A stretch of DNA of 50,009 bases, from NCBI GenBank assembly GCA_002372935.1, contig DFJF01000013.1, positions 1-50,009 on the forward strand. The letters are read 5' to 3'. A program made the translations under genes and the position numbers. The stretch is from Clostridiales bacterium UBA3678. GTDB taxonomy: Bacteria; Bacillota; Clostridia; TANB77; CAG-508. The notes under the pieces are model-generated. The model searched no databases and had not been told where the DNA came from. It saw only the letters and a list, made by a program, of their open reading frames with translations. Positions 8,540 through 16,975 of the stretch are shown here, one piece after another. How positions within the stretch are numbered: the first letter of the stretch is position 1; every line of letters starts with the position of its first letter.

Positions 8540-8587
8540 ATATAAGAAATTCATGAAATTTATTATGTAGTAAAAGGAATTATAAAC

Positions 8588-9601
8588 ATGAAAAAATTTT
8601 TAATAAAAATACGTACTTTTTTAAAATTCTTTATTTTAATATTAATATCAGTATTCTTAATAATTGGCACAATTGCTATAATTTACAAGCCAATTTATAG
8701 TGTATACATTGATGGCAATTTTGTAGGATATTGTGAAGACAAAGGTAAATTACAAAGCAGAATAAGTGAATATATGGAAAAAGGTGATGAAAATATTGAT
8801 AATACAAATTTAGCATATATTTCAATAGATAATTTACCAACATATAAGATGTGTCTATTAAAAAGAGGAATTACTACAAATGATGATGAAATATTTCAAA
8901 TGGTCAAAGAAACTGGAGTTCCTTATTATAAATATTTTGCTATATTAGATGATGATGATGAAGTCATTTATGTTTCACAATTTAAAACTGCACGAAACAT
9001 ATTAAAACAATTAAAAAAGAAAGATAGTGAAAACTTTGATGATCTTTCTATATTAGAAAAATACGAATCTGAACTAAAAAATTTTTCTTCAGAAGAAGAT
9101 GCGATATCTAAACTATATGTAAAAAAGAAAGAAAAAAAATCTGCTCCAAATGTTAATAACATTTCAATTTCAAATGTAAAAGTATCTACCTCTTTTAACC
9201 TATCATCTTCTAAGCCATCACTTGGTATTTCGTTAATTCGACCTGTAAACGGCTCGATTTCATCAAGATTTGGGTCTATAAGTAGTGTTAGATCAGGTAT
9301 TCATACAGGTCTTGATATAGCAGCACCTGGTGGCACATCAATAAAATCTGCGTCTGATGGAGTTGTAGTATTTGCTGGATATAAAGGTTCTTTTGGAAAA
9401 ATGGTTGCAATTGCACATGGTAATAATGTTTTGACATATTACGGACATTGTAGTAGATTATATGTTTCAAAAGGTCAAAAAATTTCTCAAGGTTCTACAA
9501 TTGCTGCAGTCGGATCAACTGGCAATTCTACTGGTTGCCACTTACATTTTGAAATTAGAGTAAATGGTGTTGCATATAATCCACAAAAATATATTTATTA
9601 A
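8588..9601 (+). CDS. Membrane-anchored M23 peptidoglycan endopeptidase
   Basis: The 337-residue protein has one N-terminal membrane segment (about 12-33), an extracellular stalk with acidic and Ser-rich parts (about 50-215), and a C-terminal LytM/M23 domain. Zinc ligands are visible: H239 and D243 in HTGLD, and HLHFE at 318-322. GTSIKSASDGVVVFAGYKGSFGKM is the usual M23 core. It should cut peptide bridges in peptidoglycan. It resembles SpoIIQ-type or cell-separation M23 proteins, but has no feature that proves a sporulation role, and its promoter looks like sigma-A. An AAGGA site precedes the ATG. Confidence 0.85.
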   Translation: MKKFLIKIRTFLKFFILILISVFLIIGTIAIIYKPIYSVYIDGNFVGYCEDKGKLQSRISEYMEKGDENIDNTNLAYISIDNLPTYKMCLLKRGITTNDDEIFQMVKETGVPYYKYFAILDDDDEVIYVSQFKTARNILKQLKKKDSENFDDLSILEKYESELKNFSSEEDAISKLYVKKKEKKSAPNVNNISISNVKVSTSFNLSSSKPSLGISLIRPVNGSISSRFGSISSVRSGIHTGLDIAAPGGTSIKSASDGVVVFAGYKGSFGKMVAIAHGNNVLTYYGHCSRLYVSKGQKISQGSTIAAVGSTGNSTGCHLHFEIRVNGVAYNPQKYIY

Positions 9602-9645
9602 AAATTTGGGGTTATATTTAAAAATAAAATATAACCCCAAATTTT
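9601..9645. terminator. Bidirectional terminator between the M23 gene and pflA
   Basis: A perfect 19-bp stem, 9601-9619 with 9627-9645 (centre GGGGTTATA/TATAACCCC), with a 7-base loop. It ends in a run of T on the plus strand and serves both convergent genes. Confidence 0.8.
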
Positions 9646-9649
9646 CTTA

Positions 9650-10411
9650 TTAAATGTTTAAAATCATTTTAGCTCTTGCAACATCCTCATCAGTTGCAGT
9701 TCTTACTCCATCTAATTCATATTTTTCTCCAAGCTTTTCCCATTTATATCTTCCCATGTCATGATATGGTAAAATATCTATCCTATCTACTGTTTTCAAA
9801 GTCGCTAAAAATTCTTTTAATTTCAACAAATCATTTTCATCATCAGTAAAACCTGGTACTAACACTTGTCTTATCCACATATGTTTTCCATTATCACTTA
9901 GATATCTTGCAAAATCAAGTTCTCTCTTATTTGGAACTCCTACCAAATCAACACATTTTTCAGTATCAATATGTTTAATATCTAATAAAAATAAATCTGT
10001 TAAATCAATTAATTCTTTAATTTTATCATTTATCAAAAACATACCTGAGGTATCTATACAAGTATGAATCTTTTCCTTCTTCAATTTTTTAAATAATTGA
10101 ATTAGAAACTCAACTTGTAGCAAAGGTTCTCCCCCAGAAACAGTAACCCCTCCATCAGGACATATATAGCTTTTATATCGTATTATCTTTGAAAATATTT
10201 CATCAAGTGATTTAAATTCTCCACTATTTATGTCCCATGTATCTCGATTTTGGCAATATTTACATTTTAAACTGCATCCTTGTAGAAATAATATAAATCT
10301 TATTCCTGGGCCATCAAGGGTTCCAAAAGATTCAAATGAATGCACTTTAGCATAATACTCTTTTACATTTTCTTCTTTCATAAATTTAAAACTGATATTA
10401 TATCCTTTCAT
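9650..10411 (-). CDS. pflA: Pyruvate formate-lyase activating enzyme
   Basis: This radical SAM enzyme abstracts hydrogen from the glycine of pyruvate formate-lyase to create its glycyl radical. The cluster-binding motif is in LQGCSLKCKYCQNRDTWD (CxxxCxxC), preceded by the family's FGTLDGPGIRF. GGVTVSGGEPLLQ follows as expected. The frame begins with an ATG overlapping the last codons of pflB by 14 bases. That start has no clear binding site; a second ATG at 10381 gives MKEENVKEYYAKVHSFES and is about as likely. The overlap means translational coupling to pflB. Confidence 0.95.
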   Translation of the reverse strand: MKGYNISFKFMKEENVKEYYAKVHSFESFGTLDGPGIRFILFLQGCSLKCKYCQNRDTWDINSGEFKSLDEIFSKIIRYKSYICPDGGVTVSGGEPLLQVEFLIQLFKKLKKEKIHTCIDTSGMFLINDKIKELIDLTDLFLLDIKHIDTEKCVDLVGVPNKRELDFARYLSDNGKHMWIRQVLVPGFTDDENDLLKLKEFLATLKTVDRIDILPYHDMGRYKWEKLGEKYELDGVRTATDEDVARAKMILNI

Positions 10412-12635
10412 GAATTGTTCTATTAATTACATCTAATTGTTGTTCACGTGTTAATGAAGTAAATTTAACTGCATATCCTGATACACGAATTGTTAATTGT
10501 GGATATTTTTCAGGGTGTTCCATTGCATCTTCAAGTAGACTTCTATCAAATACATTTACATTTATATGATGTGCAGATTGTGCAAAATATCCATCTAACA
10601 TATGATATAAATTTGAGACTTTTTCTTCTTCAGTTTTTCCAAGTGTTCCTGGAGTAATTGCAAATGTATATGAGATTCCATCTTCTGCACTTTCGAAAGG
10701 AAGTTTTGCAATTGAATTTAATACTGCTAACGCCCCATTTGCATCTCTTCCGTGAAGTGGATTTGCTCCTGGTCCGAATGGTGCCCCTGCTCTTCTTCCA
10801 TCTGGTGTATTTCCTGTTGCTTTACCATATACAACATTTGATGTTATTGTTAATATTGATAATGTATGTTTTGCATTTTTATAAGTTTGATGTTTACGTA
10901 ATTTTTCAATAAACTTTTTAACAATATTTACTGCGATTTGGTCAACTCTATCATCATCATTTCCAAACTTTGGATAATCTCCCTCTACCTCATAATCTAC
11001 AGCTAGTCCATTTTCATTTCTTATAACTTTAACTTTTGCATATTTTATCGCAGAAAGAGAATCAGTAGCTACTGAAAGTCCAGCAATACCACATGCCATT
11101 GTTTGTAAAATATCTTTGTCGTGAAGAGCCATCTCTAGTGCTTCATAAGAATATTTGTCATGCATATAATGGATTGCATTTAATGCTTTTATATAAATTT
11201 TTGCAACATAATCCATCATTTGATCATATTTAGCTACAACCTCATCATAATCTAAATATTCTGATCTCACTGGTTCAAACATTGGTGCAACTTGTGTACC
11301 TGTGATTTCATCTTTTCCACCATTAATAGCATAAAGTAGAGTTTTTGCAAGATTTGCACGAGCTCCGAAAAATTGCATTTGTTTACCAATTTTCATTGGA
11401 CTTACACAACATGCTATTCCATAGTCATCACCTAATGTTACTCTCATTAAATCATCATTTTCATATTGAATTGCTGATGTTTTTATAGAAAGACCTACAG
11501 CAAATTTTTTAAATCCTTCTGGAAGTCTTGTTGACCAAAGCACTGTTAAATTTGGTTCTGGTGCTGGTCCTAAATTTGATAATGTGTGTAAAACTCTAAA
11601 AGAATTTTTAGTAACTAATGTTCTTCCATCAATTCCCATTCCACCAATACTTTCTGTAACCCATACTGGATCTCCACTAAATAATTCATTATATTCAGGT
11701 GTTCTTAAAAATCTAACAAGTCTTAATTTCATTACAAAATGATCCATTAATTCTTGTGCTTGTTCTTCTGTTAATATTCTTTCTTCTAAATCTCTTTGAA
11801 TATATATATCCAAAAATGTAGAAGTTCTTCCTATACTCATTGCAGCACCATTTTGATCTTTTACAGCTCCTAAATACCCAAAATATAGCCATTGAATAGC
11901 TTCTTTTGCATTTCCTGCAGGTTTAGATATATCAAATCCATATTTATTTGCCATGGATTTTAATGCATTTAAAGCCTTTATTTGTTCACTTGTTTGCTCT
12001 CTTTTTTCAATTATTTCAGATGTAAATTCATCAACATCTAATTCTTCTAATTCATGTTTCTTTTCTTCAATTAAAACATCTACACCATAAAGTGCAACTC
12101 TTCTGTAGTCTCCAATTATTCTTCCACGTCCATATCCATCTGGAAGCCCTGTTAACAATTTATTAGTTCTTGCTCTTCTTATATCTGGTGTATATACATC
12201 AAAAACACCATCATTATGTGTTTTTCTAATTGTATGATATATTTTATCTAATTCTTCATCAACATGATAGCCATAAGCTTCACATGATTTTTCTACGATT
12301 CTAATTCCACCATTTGGCATTATTGCTCTTTTTAGAGGTGCATCTGTTTGTAAACCTACTATTTCTTCTAAATCTTTATCTATATACCCTGCAGCATAAC
12401 CATCTACTGTAGAAGGCGTTTTAGTATCAACATCTAAAACACTTCCATTAGATTCTTTTTCTTTTCTGTATAATTCTAAAACCTCATCCCATAATTTTTT
12501 TGTCTTTTCAGTTGGTCCAGCTAAAAAGCTACTATCACCTTCATAAGGTGTATAATTTTTTTGTATAAAATCCCTTAAATTTATTTCTGATTGCCATTCT
12601 CCACTCTTAAAATTTTTCCATTGTTCAAACTTCAT
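10398..12635 (-). CDS. pflB: Pyruvate formate-lyase (formate C-acetyltransferase)
   Basis: It cleaves pyruvate with CoA to acetyl-CoA and formate in anaerobic fermentation. The protein has 745 residues, normal for PflB. The catalytic cysteine pair lies in YGIACCVSPM (about residue 408) and the radical glycine in RVSGYAVKF (about residue 720). The binding site GAAAGGAAGAG precedes the ATG. The promoter is at 12697-12725, and its -35 overlaps an inverted repeat resembling a Rex site, so NADH/NAD+ control is possible. pflA follows immediately. Confidence 0.97.
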   Translation of the reverse strand: MKFEQWKNFKSGEWQSEINLRDFIQKNYTPYEGDSSFLAGPTEKTKKLWDEVLELYRKEKESNGSVLDVDTKTPSTVDGYAAGYIDKDLEEIVGLQTDAPLKRAIMPNGGIRIVEKSCEAYGYHVDEELDKIYHTIRKTHNDGVFDVYTPDIRRARTNKLLTGLPDGYGRGRIIGDYRRVALYGVDVLIEEKKHELEELDVDEFTSEIIEKREQTSEQIKALNALKSMANKYGFDISKPAGNAKEAIQWLYFGYLGAVKDQNGAAMSIGRTSTFLDIYIQRDLEERILTEEQAQELMDHFVMKLRLVRFLRTPEYNELFSGDPVWVTESIGGMGIDGRTLVTKNSFRVLHTLSNLGPAPEPNLTVLWSTRLPEGFKKFAVGLSIKTSAIQYENDDLMRVTLGDDYGIACCVSPMKIGKQMQFFGARANLAKTLLYAINGGKDEITGTQVAPMFEPVRSEYLDYDEVVAKYDQMMDYVAKIYIKALNAIHYMHDKYSYEALEMALHDKDILQTMACGIAGLSVATDSLSAIKYAKVKVIRNENGLAVDYEVEGDYPKFGNDDDRVDQIAVNIVKKFIEKLRKHQTYKNAKHTLSILTITSNVVYGKATGNTPDGRRAGAPFGPGANPLHGRDANGALAVLNSIAKLPFESAEDGISYTFAITPGTLGKTEEEKVSNLYHMLDGYFAQSAHHINVNVFDRSLLEDAMEHPEKYPQLTIRVSGYAVKFTSLTREQQLDVINRTIHERI

Positions 12636-12696
12636 ATCTCTCTTCCTTTCTCGTTTAACTTTTACATATTTTATTATTTACAAAATCCCGCAAAAT

Positions 12697-12727
12697 ATAA
12701 TAACATATTTATTGTTTAATATCAACA
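12697..12727 (-). promoter_or_regulatory. pflB promoter with Rex-like inverted repeat
   Basis: On the minus strand, -35 TTGATA (12720-12725), a 17-base spacer and -10 TATTAT (12697-12702). The sequence TGTTGATATTAAACAA (12712-12727) covers the -35 and resembles the Rex operator halves TTGTTAA/TTAACAA, but with imperfect halves and a shorter centre. The promoter is well supported; the Rex reading is tentative. Confidence 0.55.
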
Positions 12728-12824
12728 TTTGTGTGTAAATTTTTAGTGAATTATATATAGGTGTAATTCAAGTTATTAATAATTTTGTATTGTTTTTATT
12801 ATACCACAGGAATATTAGTAATCC

Positions 12825-12838
12825 GTTGCAATTGCAAC
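12825..12838. promoter_or_regulatory. Perfect 14-bp palindrome upstream of pflB
   Basis: GTTGCAATTGCAAC is a perfect dyad about 190 bases before pflB, just before a TATAAT-like element on the same strand (GGTATAATAAAA). It looks like an operator, but no regulator can be named. Confidence 0.35.
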
Positions 12839-12850
12839 ATACTTCAAAAA

Positions 12851-12889
12851 ATTCTTAACTAAATTTGAAATTCCAATTTAGTTAAGAAT
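12851..12889 (-). terminator. topA terminator
   Basis: A perfect 15-bp stem (12851-12865 with 12875-12889), 9-base loop, followed on the minus strand by TTTTTTGAAG, 12 bases after the topA stop. Confidence 0.85.
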
Positions 12890-12900
12890 TTATGATTTTA

Positions 12901-14961
12901 TTATTTTTTTATTGATGTCTTTTTACTTTTTGATATCTTTTTTGCCGACTTTTTATTGTTTTCCTTTTCTAATTCAGGTGTCCATTTTTCACCTAGTTTA
13001 GGTTTATTCCATGAAATATAATTGCAATTATCTGGGCTCTTTTCACAAACATAAAATTTTCTGCCTCTTTTTGACTTCTTTTCTATAACTCTTGAGCCAC
13101 ATACAGGACATGGAACATCAATATAATTTAAAATAGGTTTAACATTTTTGCATTCTGGATATCCAGGACATGCTAAAAATTTACCATACCTTCCATATTT
13201 ATAAACCATTTTTCTTCCACATAATTCACATACTACATCTGATTCTTCATCAGCTAATTTAACATGTTCAAGATTTTTTTCTACTTTTTCTACTTCTTCT
13301 TCAAAAGGTCCATAGAACTCTCTTATTACATCTTTCCACTTTTCGTCTCCTTCTGCAATTTTATCAAATCTTGATTCTACATTCGCAGTGAATTTAACAT
13401 TTATTACATCACTAAAATTTTCAACAAGAAGATTATTTACAATTTTTCCAAGCTCTGTAGGTACTAATTGTTTTTGCTCTTTTTCGATATACCTTCTAGC
13501 TAAAATAGTAGTAATTGTAGGTGAATATGTACTTGGTCTTCCTATGCCTTTTTCTTCTAAAGCCTTAACTAAACTCGCTTCTGTATATCTTGCTGGTGGT
13601 TCTGTAAAACTCTGTTTTGGATTTATCTTCTTTTTTATAACCTCTTGATTTTCTACTAATGGAGGAAGCATACCTTCAACTTCTTCTTGCTTGCTATCTG
13701 TTCCCTCAACATATAAAATCATGAATCCTTTAAATTTTATACTTTGCCCATTTGCTTTAAAATCATAATCTTTGGCCTTAATGTTTACAGACATTGTATT
13801 AAATATTGCAGCAGACATCTGACTTGCTAAAAATCTGTTATAAATTAATCTATATAATTTATATTGATCTGAATTTAAATACTGTTTTATATCTTCTGGA
13901 GCAAGCTCAATGTGTGCTGGTCTTATAGCCTCATGAGCATCTTGAGCATCTTTTTTAGTTTTATAATATCTATTTTCATAATAATTTTCACCATATTTTT
14001 TTGTTATCTGAATTTTTGCTGCAGCTCTTGCTTCTTCTGAAATTCTTGTTGAATCAGTTCTCATATATGTAATTAAACCTGTATGTCCTTCTGGTAAACT
14101 AACTCCTTCATATAATCCTTGTGCAACTGACATTGTTCTTTTTAGTGAGAAATTAAGTTTTCTTGATGCCTCTTGTTGCATTGTACTAGTTGTAAATGGA
14201 GGTGCTGGTGTTCTTTTTTTCTCACCTTTTTTTATTTCTGTTACAATATATTTAGTTTCTTTTAAATCCTCTAATATTCCATCAATTTCTTCTTTTGAAT
14301 GTATTTCTAATTTTTTACCATTCATTTGTGCAAGTCTTGCTTCAAATTCTGAATTTGTATTTTCATCTAAAAATGTTGCATAAATATTCCAATATTCTTC
14401 TGGGATAAATTTTTCTATTTCTTCTTCTCTTTCACATATAAGCCTTACAGCAACTGATTGAACTCTACCAGCAGATAATCCTCTTTTTACTTTTTTCCAT
14501 AGAACAGGACTTATTTTATAACCAACTATTCTATCTAAAACTCTTCTTGCTTGTTGTGCATCTACTAGATTTGTATCTATATCTCTTGGATTTTCTAAAG
14601 CTTTTTTTACTGCATTTTTCGTAATCTCATTAAATGTTACTCTTGTTATTTTTTCTTTATTGTCAGCTAAAATTGTTGACAAATGCCATGCTATAGCTTC
14701 TCCTTCACGGTCGGGGTCTGAAGCCAAATATATTTTTTTTGCACTTTTCGCTTCTTTTTTTAAGGATTTTATCAAATCCCCTTTTCCTCTGATATTTATA
14801 TATTCTGGCTCAAAATCATGTTCTATATCTATTCCTAATTTTGACTTAGGTAAATCTCTAATATGTCCCATAGAAGCAACTACTTTTGTGCTTCCACCTA
14901 AAAATCTTTTTATTGTAGTTGCTTTTGCTGGTGACTCTACTATAATTAATTTATCTGCCAT
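12901..14961 (-). CDS. topA: DNA topoisomerase I
   Basis: It relaxes negative supercoils. The 686-residue protein starts with the TOPRIM domain (KLIIVESPAKATTIKRFLG, then the acidic DPDREGEAIAWHL). The catalytic tyrosine is in LITYMRTDSTRIS (about residue 300). Two C-terminal zinc ribbons are visible (CELCGRKMVYKYGRYGKFLAC and CPVCGSRVIEKKSKRGRKF...C), followed by a Lys-rich tail. Length and domain order match bacterial type IA topoisomerases. A near-consensus promoter lies at 15033-15061. Confidence 0.97.
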   Translation of the reverse strand: MADKLIIVESPAKATTIKRFLGGSTKVVASMGHIRDLPKSKLGIDIEHDFEPEYINIRGKGDLIKSLKKEAKSAKKIYLASDPDREGEAIAWHLSTILADNKEKITRVTFNEITKNAVKKALENPRDIDTNLVDAQQARRVLDRIVGYKISPVLWKKVKRGLSAGRVQSVAVRLICEREEEIEKFIPEEYWNIYATFLDENTNSEFEARLAQMNGKKLEIHSKEEIDGILEDLKETKYIVTEIKKGEKKRTPAPPFTTSTMQQEASRKLNFSLKRTMSVAQGLYEGVSLPEGHTGLITYMRTDSTRISEEARAAAKIQITKKYGENYYENRYYKTKKDAQDAHEAIRPAHIELAPEDIKQYLNSDQYKLYRLIYNRFLASQMSAAIFNTMSVNIKAKDYDFKANGQSIKFKGFMILYVEGTDSKQEEVEGMLPPLVENQEVIKKKINPKQSFTEPPARYTEASLVKALEEKGIGRPSTYSPTITTILARRYIEKEQKQLVPTELGKIVNNLLVENFSDVINVKFTANVESRFDKIAEGDEKWKDVIREFYGPFEEEVEKVEKNLEHVKLADEESDVVCELCGRKMVYKYGRYGKFLACPGYPECKNVKPILNYIDVPCPVCGSRVIEKKSKRGRKFYVCEKSPDNCNYISWNKPKLGEKWTPELEKENNKKSAKKISKSKKTSIKK

Positions 14962-15032
14962 ATTCTCACATCCTATCTATTATGAATGTTTTGTCATTCT
15001 TTTTATTATTTTCTTTTCAATTTATCTATCAA

Positions 15033-15061
15033 ATTATATATACTTTTTTTATAAAAGTCAA
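15033..15061 (-). promoter_or_regulatory. topA sigma-A promoter
   Basis: TTGACT (15056-15061), 17 bases, TATAAT (15033-15038) on the minus strand, about 70 bases before topA. Confidence 0.75.
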
Positions 15062-15078
15062 GTGCTATTCTAGTTAAG

Positions 15079-15759
15079 TTAATTTATTGTAGTACTTGTT
15101 GCTCCTGTTCCTATAACTGCTTCTTGCAAAGCACTCCATGTATTACATCCAACTATTCCATCTGCCGTCAATCCAACTTTTGTTTGATATGCTCTTACAG
15201 CCCTTTGTGTTTGTGCACCAAAAATTCCATCTAATCCACCTGTTGAATATCCAAGTGTATTTAAATTATCTTGAGCTATACAAACATAATTACTTATACT
15301 TCCTCTTTTTAAAAGAGGATATCCTCCTGTAGAACATGCAGGTCTTCCAAATCTTTTATCAAAATGTACCCAAGTTGGTGTTAGTGAATAAGGTTCAACA
15401 TAAGCCCATACTCCAGAAGAATTTGCACTATTCCATAATGCTCTTCTCCTTGCACTACTCAATGTCTGCCCAACATCAAATGCTACCCCTGCATAATGCT
15501 GTGATTGATTTCCATGACCTCCCTCATATGGTCTTTTAAATGCAAAACCTACTGGAATTGGTCCTCCAAAAATATATCTTTGACTATTCCATGCTTGCAT
15601 AGTTCTTTTTGTTGTCCACAAAATATTTGATTTACTTGATCCTCTAAATTCTCTTACCCTCAATGTACCATTTGTGTTATATGGCATTGGAGCCGATTCA
15701 GCTCTTGTATATGTCTCCATTCTATCCAAATCATTATTAAAAACTAATATTTTTGCCAC
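15079..15759 (-). CDS. M15-like peptidoglycan peptidase with C-terminal peptidoglycan-binding domain
   Basis: The 226-residue protein has an N-terminal D-Ala-D-Ala peptidase-like domain with the zinc motif SQHYAGVAFDVG (H and D ligands) and a second His in TWVHFDKRFG. A PG_binding_1 domain follows (IAQDNLNTLGYSTGGLDGIFG...TADGIVGCNTWSALQ). No signal peptide is seen; the N terminus VAKILVFNNDLDRM is polar. I start at the GTG at 15759, 8 bases after AAAGGAG. A lack of signal peptide plus a sigma-K-like promoter at 15885-15912 suggest action within the mother cell on spore cortex, but this is inference. Confidence 0.75.
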   Translation of the reverse strand: MAKILVFNNDLDRMETYTRAESAPMPYNTNGTLRVREFRGSSKSNILWTTKRTMQAWNSQRYIFGGPIPVGFAFKRPYEGGHGNQSQHYAGVAFDVGQTLSSARRRALWNSANSSGVWAYVEPYSLTPTWVHFDKRFGRPACSTGGYPLLKRGSISNYVCIAQDNLNTLGYSTGGLDGIFGAQTQRAVRAYQTKVGLTADGIVGCNTWSALQEAVIGTGATSTTIN

Positions 15760-15884
15760 AAAAAAATCTCCTTTCACTTTTCAATGTCAATTGGGAACTA
15801 ATTTCTTTTGCTACTTTTCCCAGTTGAGAATAACTCTTTTTTGTTCAAATTAGCAAAAAAAATCTGTTCTAGTTTGCTACTGTC

Positions 15885-15912
15885 TATTATATGAAAAAAA
15901 ATTTTATTTGTG
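15885..15912 (-). promoter_or_regulatory. Sigma-K-like promoter upstream of the M15-like gene
   Basis: On the minus strand, CAC (15910-15912), 16 bases, then CATATAATA (15885-15893), matching AC-N16/17-CATANNNTA. It is about 126 bases before the start codon. Such short motifs arise by chance in AT-rich DNA. Confidence 0.35.
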
Positions 15913-15916
15913 ATTA

Positions 15917-16849
15917 TTATAAACTCATATTTATTCCTCTTGCAACTACATCTTTCATATTTTCTATTAAATCATCTATTTCCTTTGGAGTTACTATCAT
16001 ATTATAGTCTTGTGGATTTAATACATCTTTAATTTTTTCATAATTATCTTCTTCTTTTAATTGATTTAGAAAAACATTTGATTTTGCTTCATTTTGTAAT
16101 TTTTGTATTAATAAGTCTAAGCAATCATTTACTAAAACTGCAGATTCTACAACTGTTGGTATTCCCATTGCAATTACTGGAATACCTAATGTTTCTTCTG
16201 AAATTTCTTGTCTTGTATTTCCAACACCTGCACCTGGTACAATTCCTGTATCTGAAATTTGAATCGTACTACTTATTCTTTCAATACTTCTAGATGATAA
16301 AGCATCTATTACTATTAAAAGTTTTGGTTTTACATTATCAACAATTCCTTTTAAAATTTCATAAGTTTCTATACCTGTAGTTCCTAATACTCCTGGAGAT
16401 ATTGCTGTTACTGGTCTTGTATTCTCATCTACATATTGTGGTAAATATTTTATAATATGTCTTGTAACATCAATTTCATTTATAACTTTAGGTCCCAATG
16501 AATCTGGAGTCACATATATATTTCCGAGTCCTACTACCATTATATCATCTTTATTTTGAATATGTGCATCTATAATCTTCTTTAACTCTCTTGACAATAC
16601 TTCTGAGCCTTTTTGTATTTCATCATCATCTGCGATTTTTAAATTCTTAAAATCTATTGTAACATATACTCCCATCTTCTTTCCTATTGCTTCTTCTCCA
16701 TTTTTATTTGTAATATTTACTATATTTACTTTTATATTTTTATCTATTTCTTCATCTTGAGTCTCTATTCCATCTATATTTTCAAGTTTATTTGCCCTTT
16801 TATACATACTTGTTCTTTCCATAGCAAGATCTGTTCTAAAATTATACAT
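15917..16849 (-). CDS. gpr: Germination protease GPR (SASP endopeptidase)
   Basis: GPR is made as an inactive zymogen in the forespore and degrades small acid-soluble spore proteins on germination. The 310-residue protein has the family's N-terminal FRTDLAMERTSMYK propeptide region, the conserved VVGLGNIYVTPDSLGPKV and TAISPGVLGTTGIETYEI segments, and DALSSRSIERISSTIQISDTGIVPGAGVGN. Length is near the usual 320-370. An ATTGGAGG site lies 7 bases before the ATG. A sigma-G-like promoter is at 16907-16935, as expected for gpr. Confidence 0.96.
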   Translation of the reverse strand: MYNFRTDLAMERTSMYKRANKLENIDGIETQDEEIDKNIKVNIVNITNKNGEEAIGKKMGVYVTIDFKNLKIADDDEIQKGSEVLSRELKKIIDAHIQNKDDIMVVGLGNIYVTPDSLGPKVINEIDVTRHIIKYLPQYVDENTRPVTAISPGVLGTTGIETYEILKGIVDNVKPKLLIVIDALSSRSIERISSTIQISDTGIVPGAGVGNTRQEISEETLGIPVIAMGIPTVVESAVLVNDCLDLLIQKLQNEAKSNVFLNQLKEEDNYEKIKDVLNPQDYNMIVTPKEIDDLIENMKDVVARGINMSL

Positions 16850-16906
16850 AAAAAAACCTCCAATAATATAATATTTAAAATTCGTTAGTAATCTCTAATC
16901 ATTTTA

Positions 16907-16935
16907 TATTATTGGAACTTTTTTTATTTTTATTC
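16907..16935 (-). promoter_or_regulatory. Sigma-G-like promoter of gpr
   Basis: Minus strand: GAATA (16931-16935), 17 bases, AATAATA (16907-16913), close to the forespore consensus GNATA-N17/18-CATNNTA. Spacing matches the candidate upstream of the ger operon (25395-25423). Confidence 0.45.
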
Positions 16936-16942
16936 AAATTAT

Positions 16943-16970
16943 GGGCGATTCTTTTTTTAAGAAATCGCCC
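16943..16970 (-). terminator. Hairpin after fhs
   Basis: GGGCGATT (16943-16950) pairs with AATCGCCC (16963-16970), a strong GC stem for this genome, five bases past the fhs stop. The minus-strand side lacks a clean T-run, so termination is likely but unproved. Confidence 0.55.
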
Positions 16971-16975
16971 TATTT

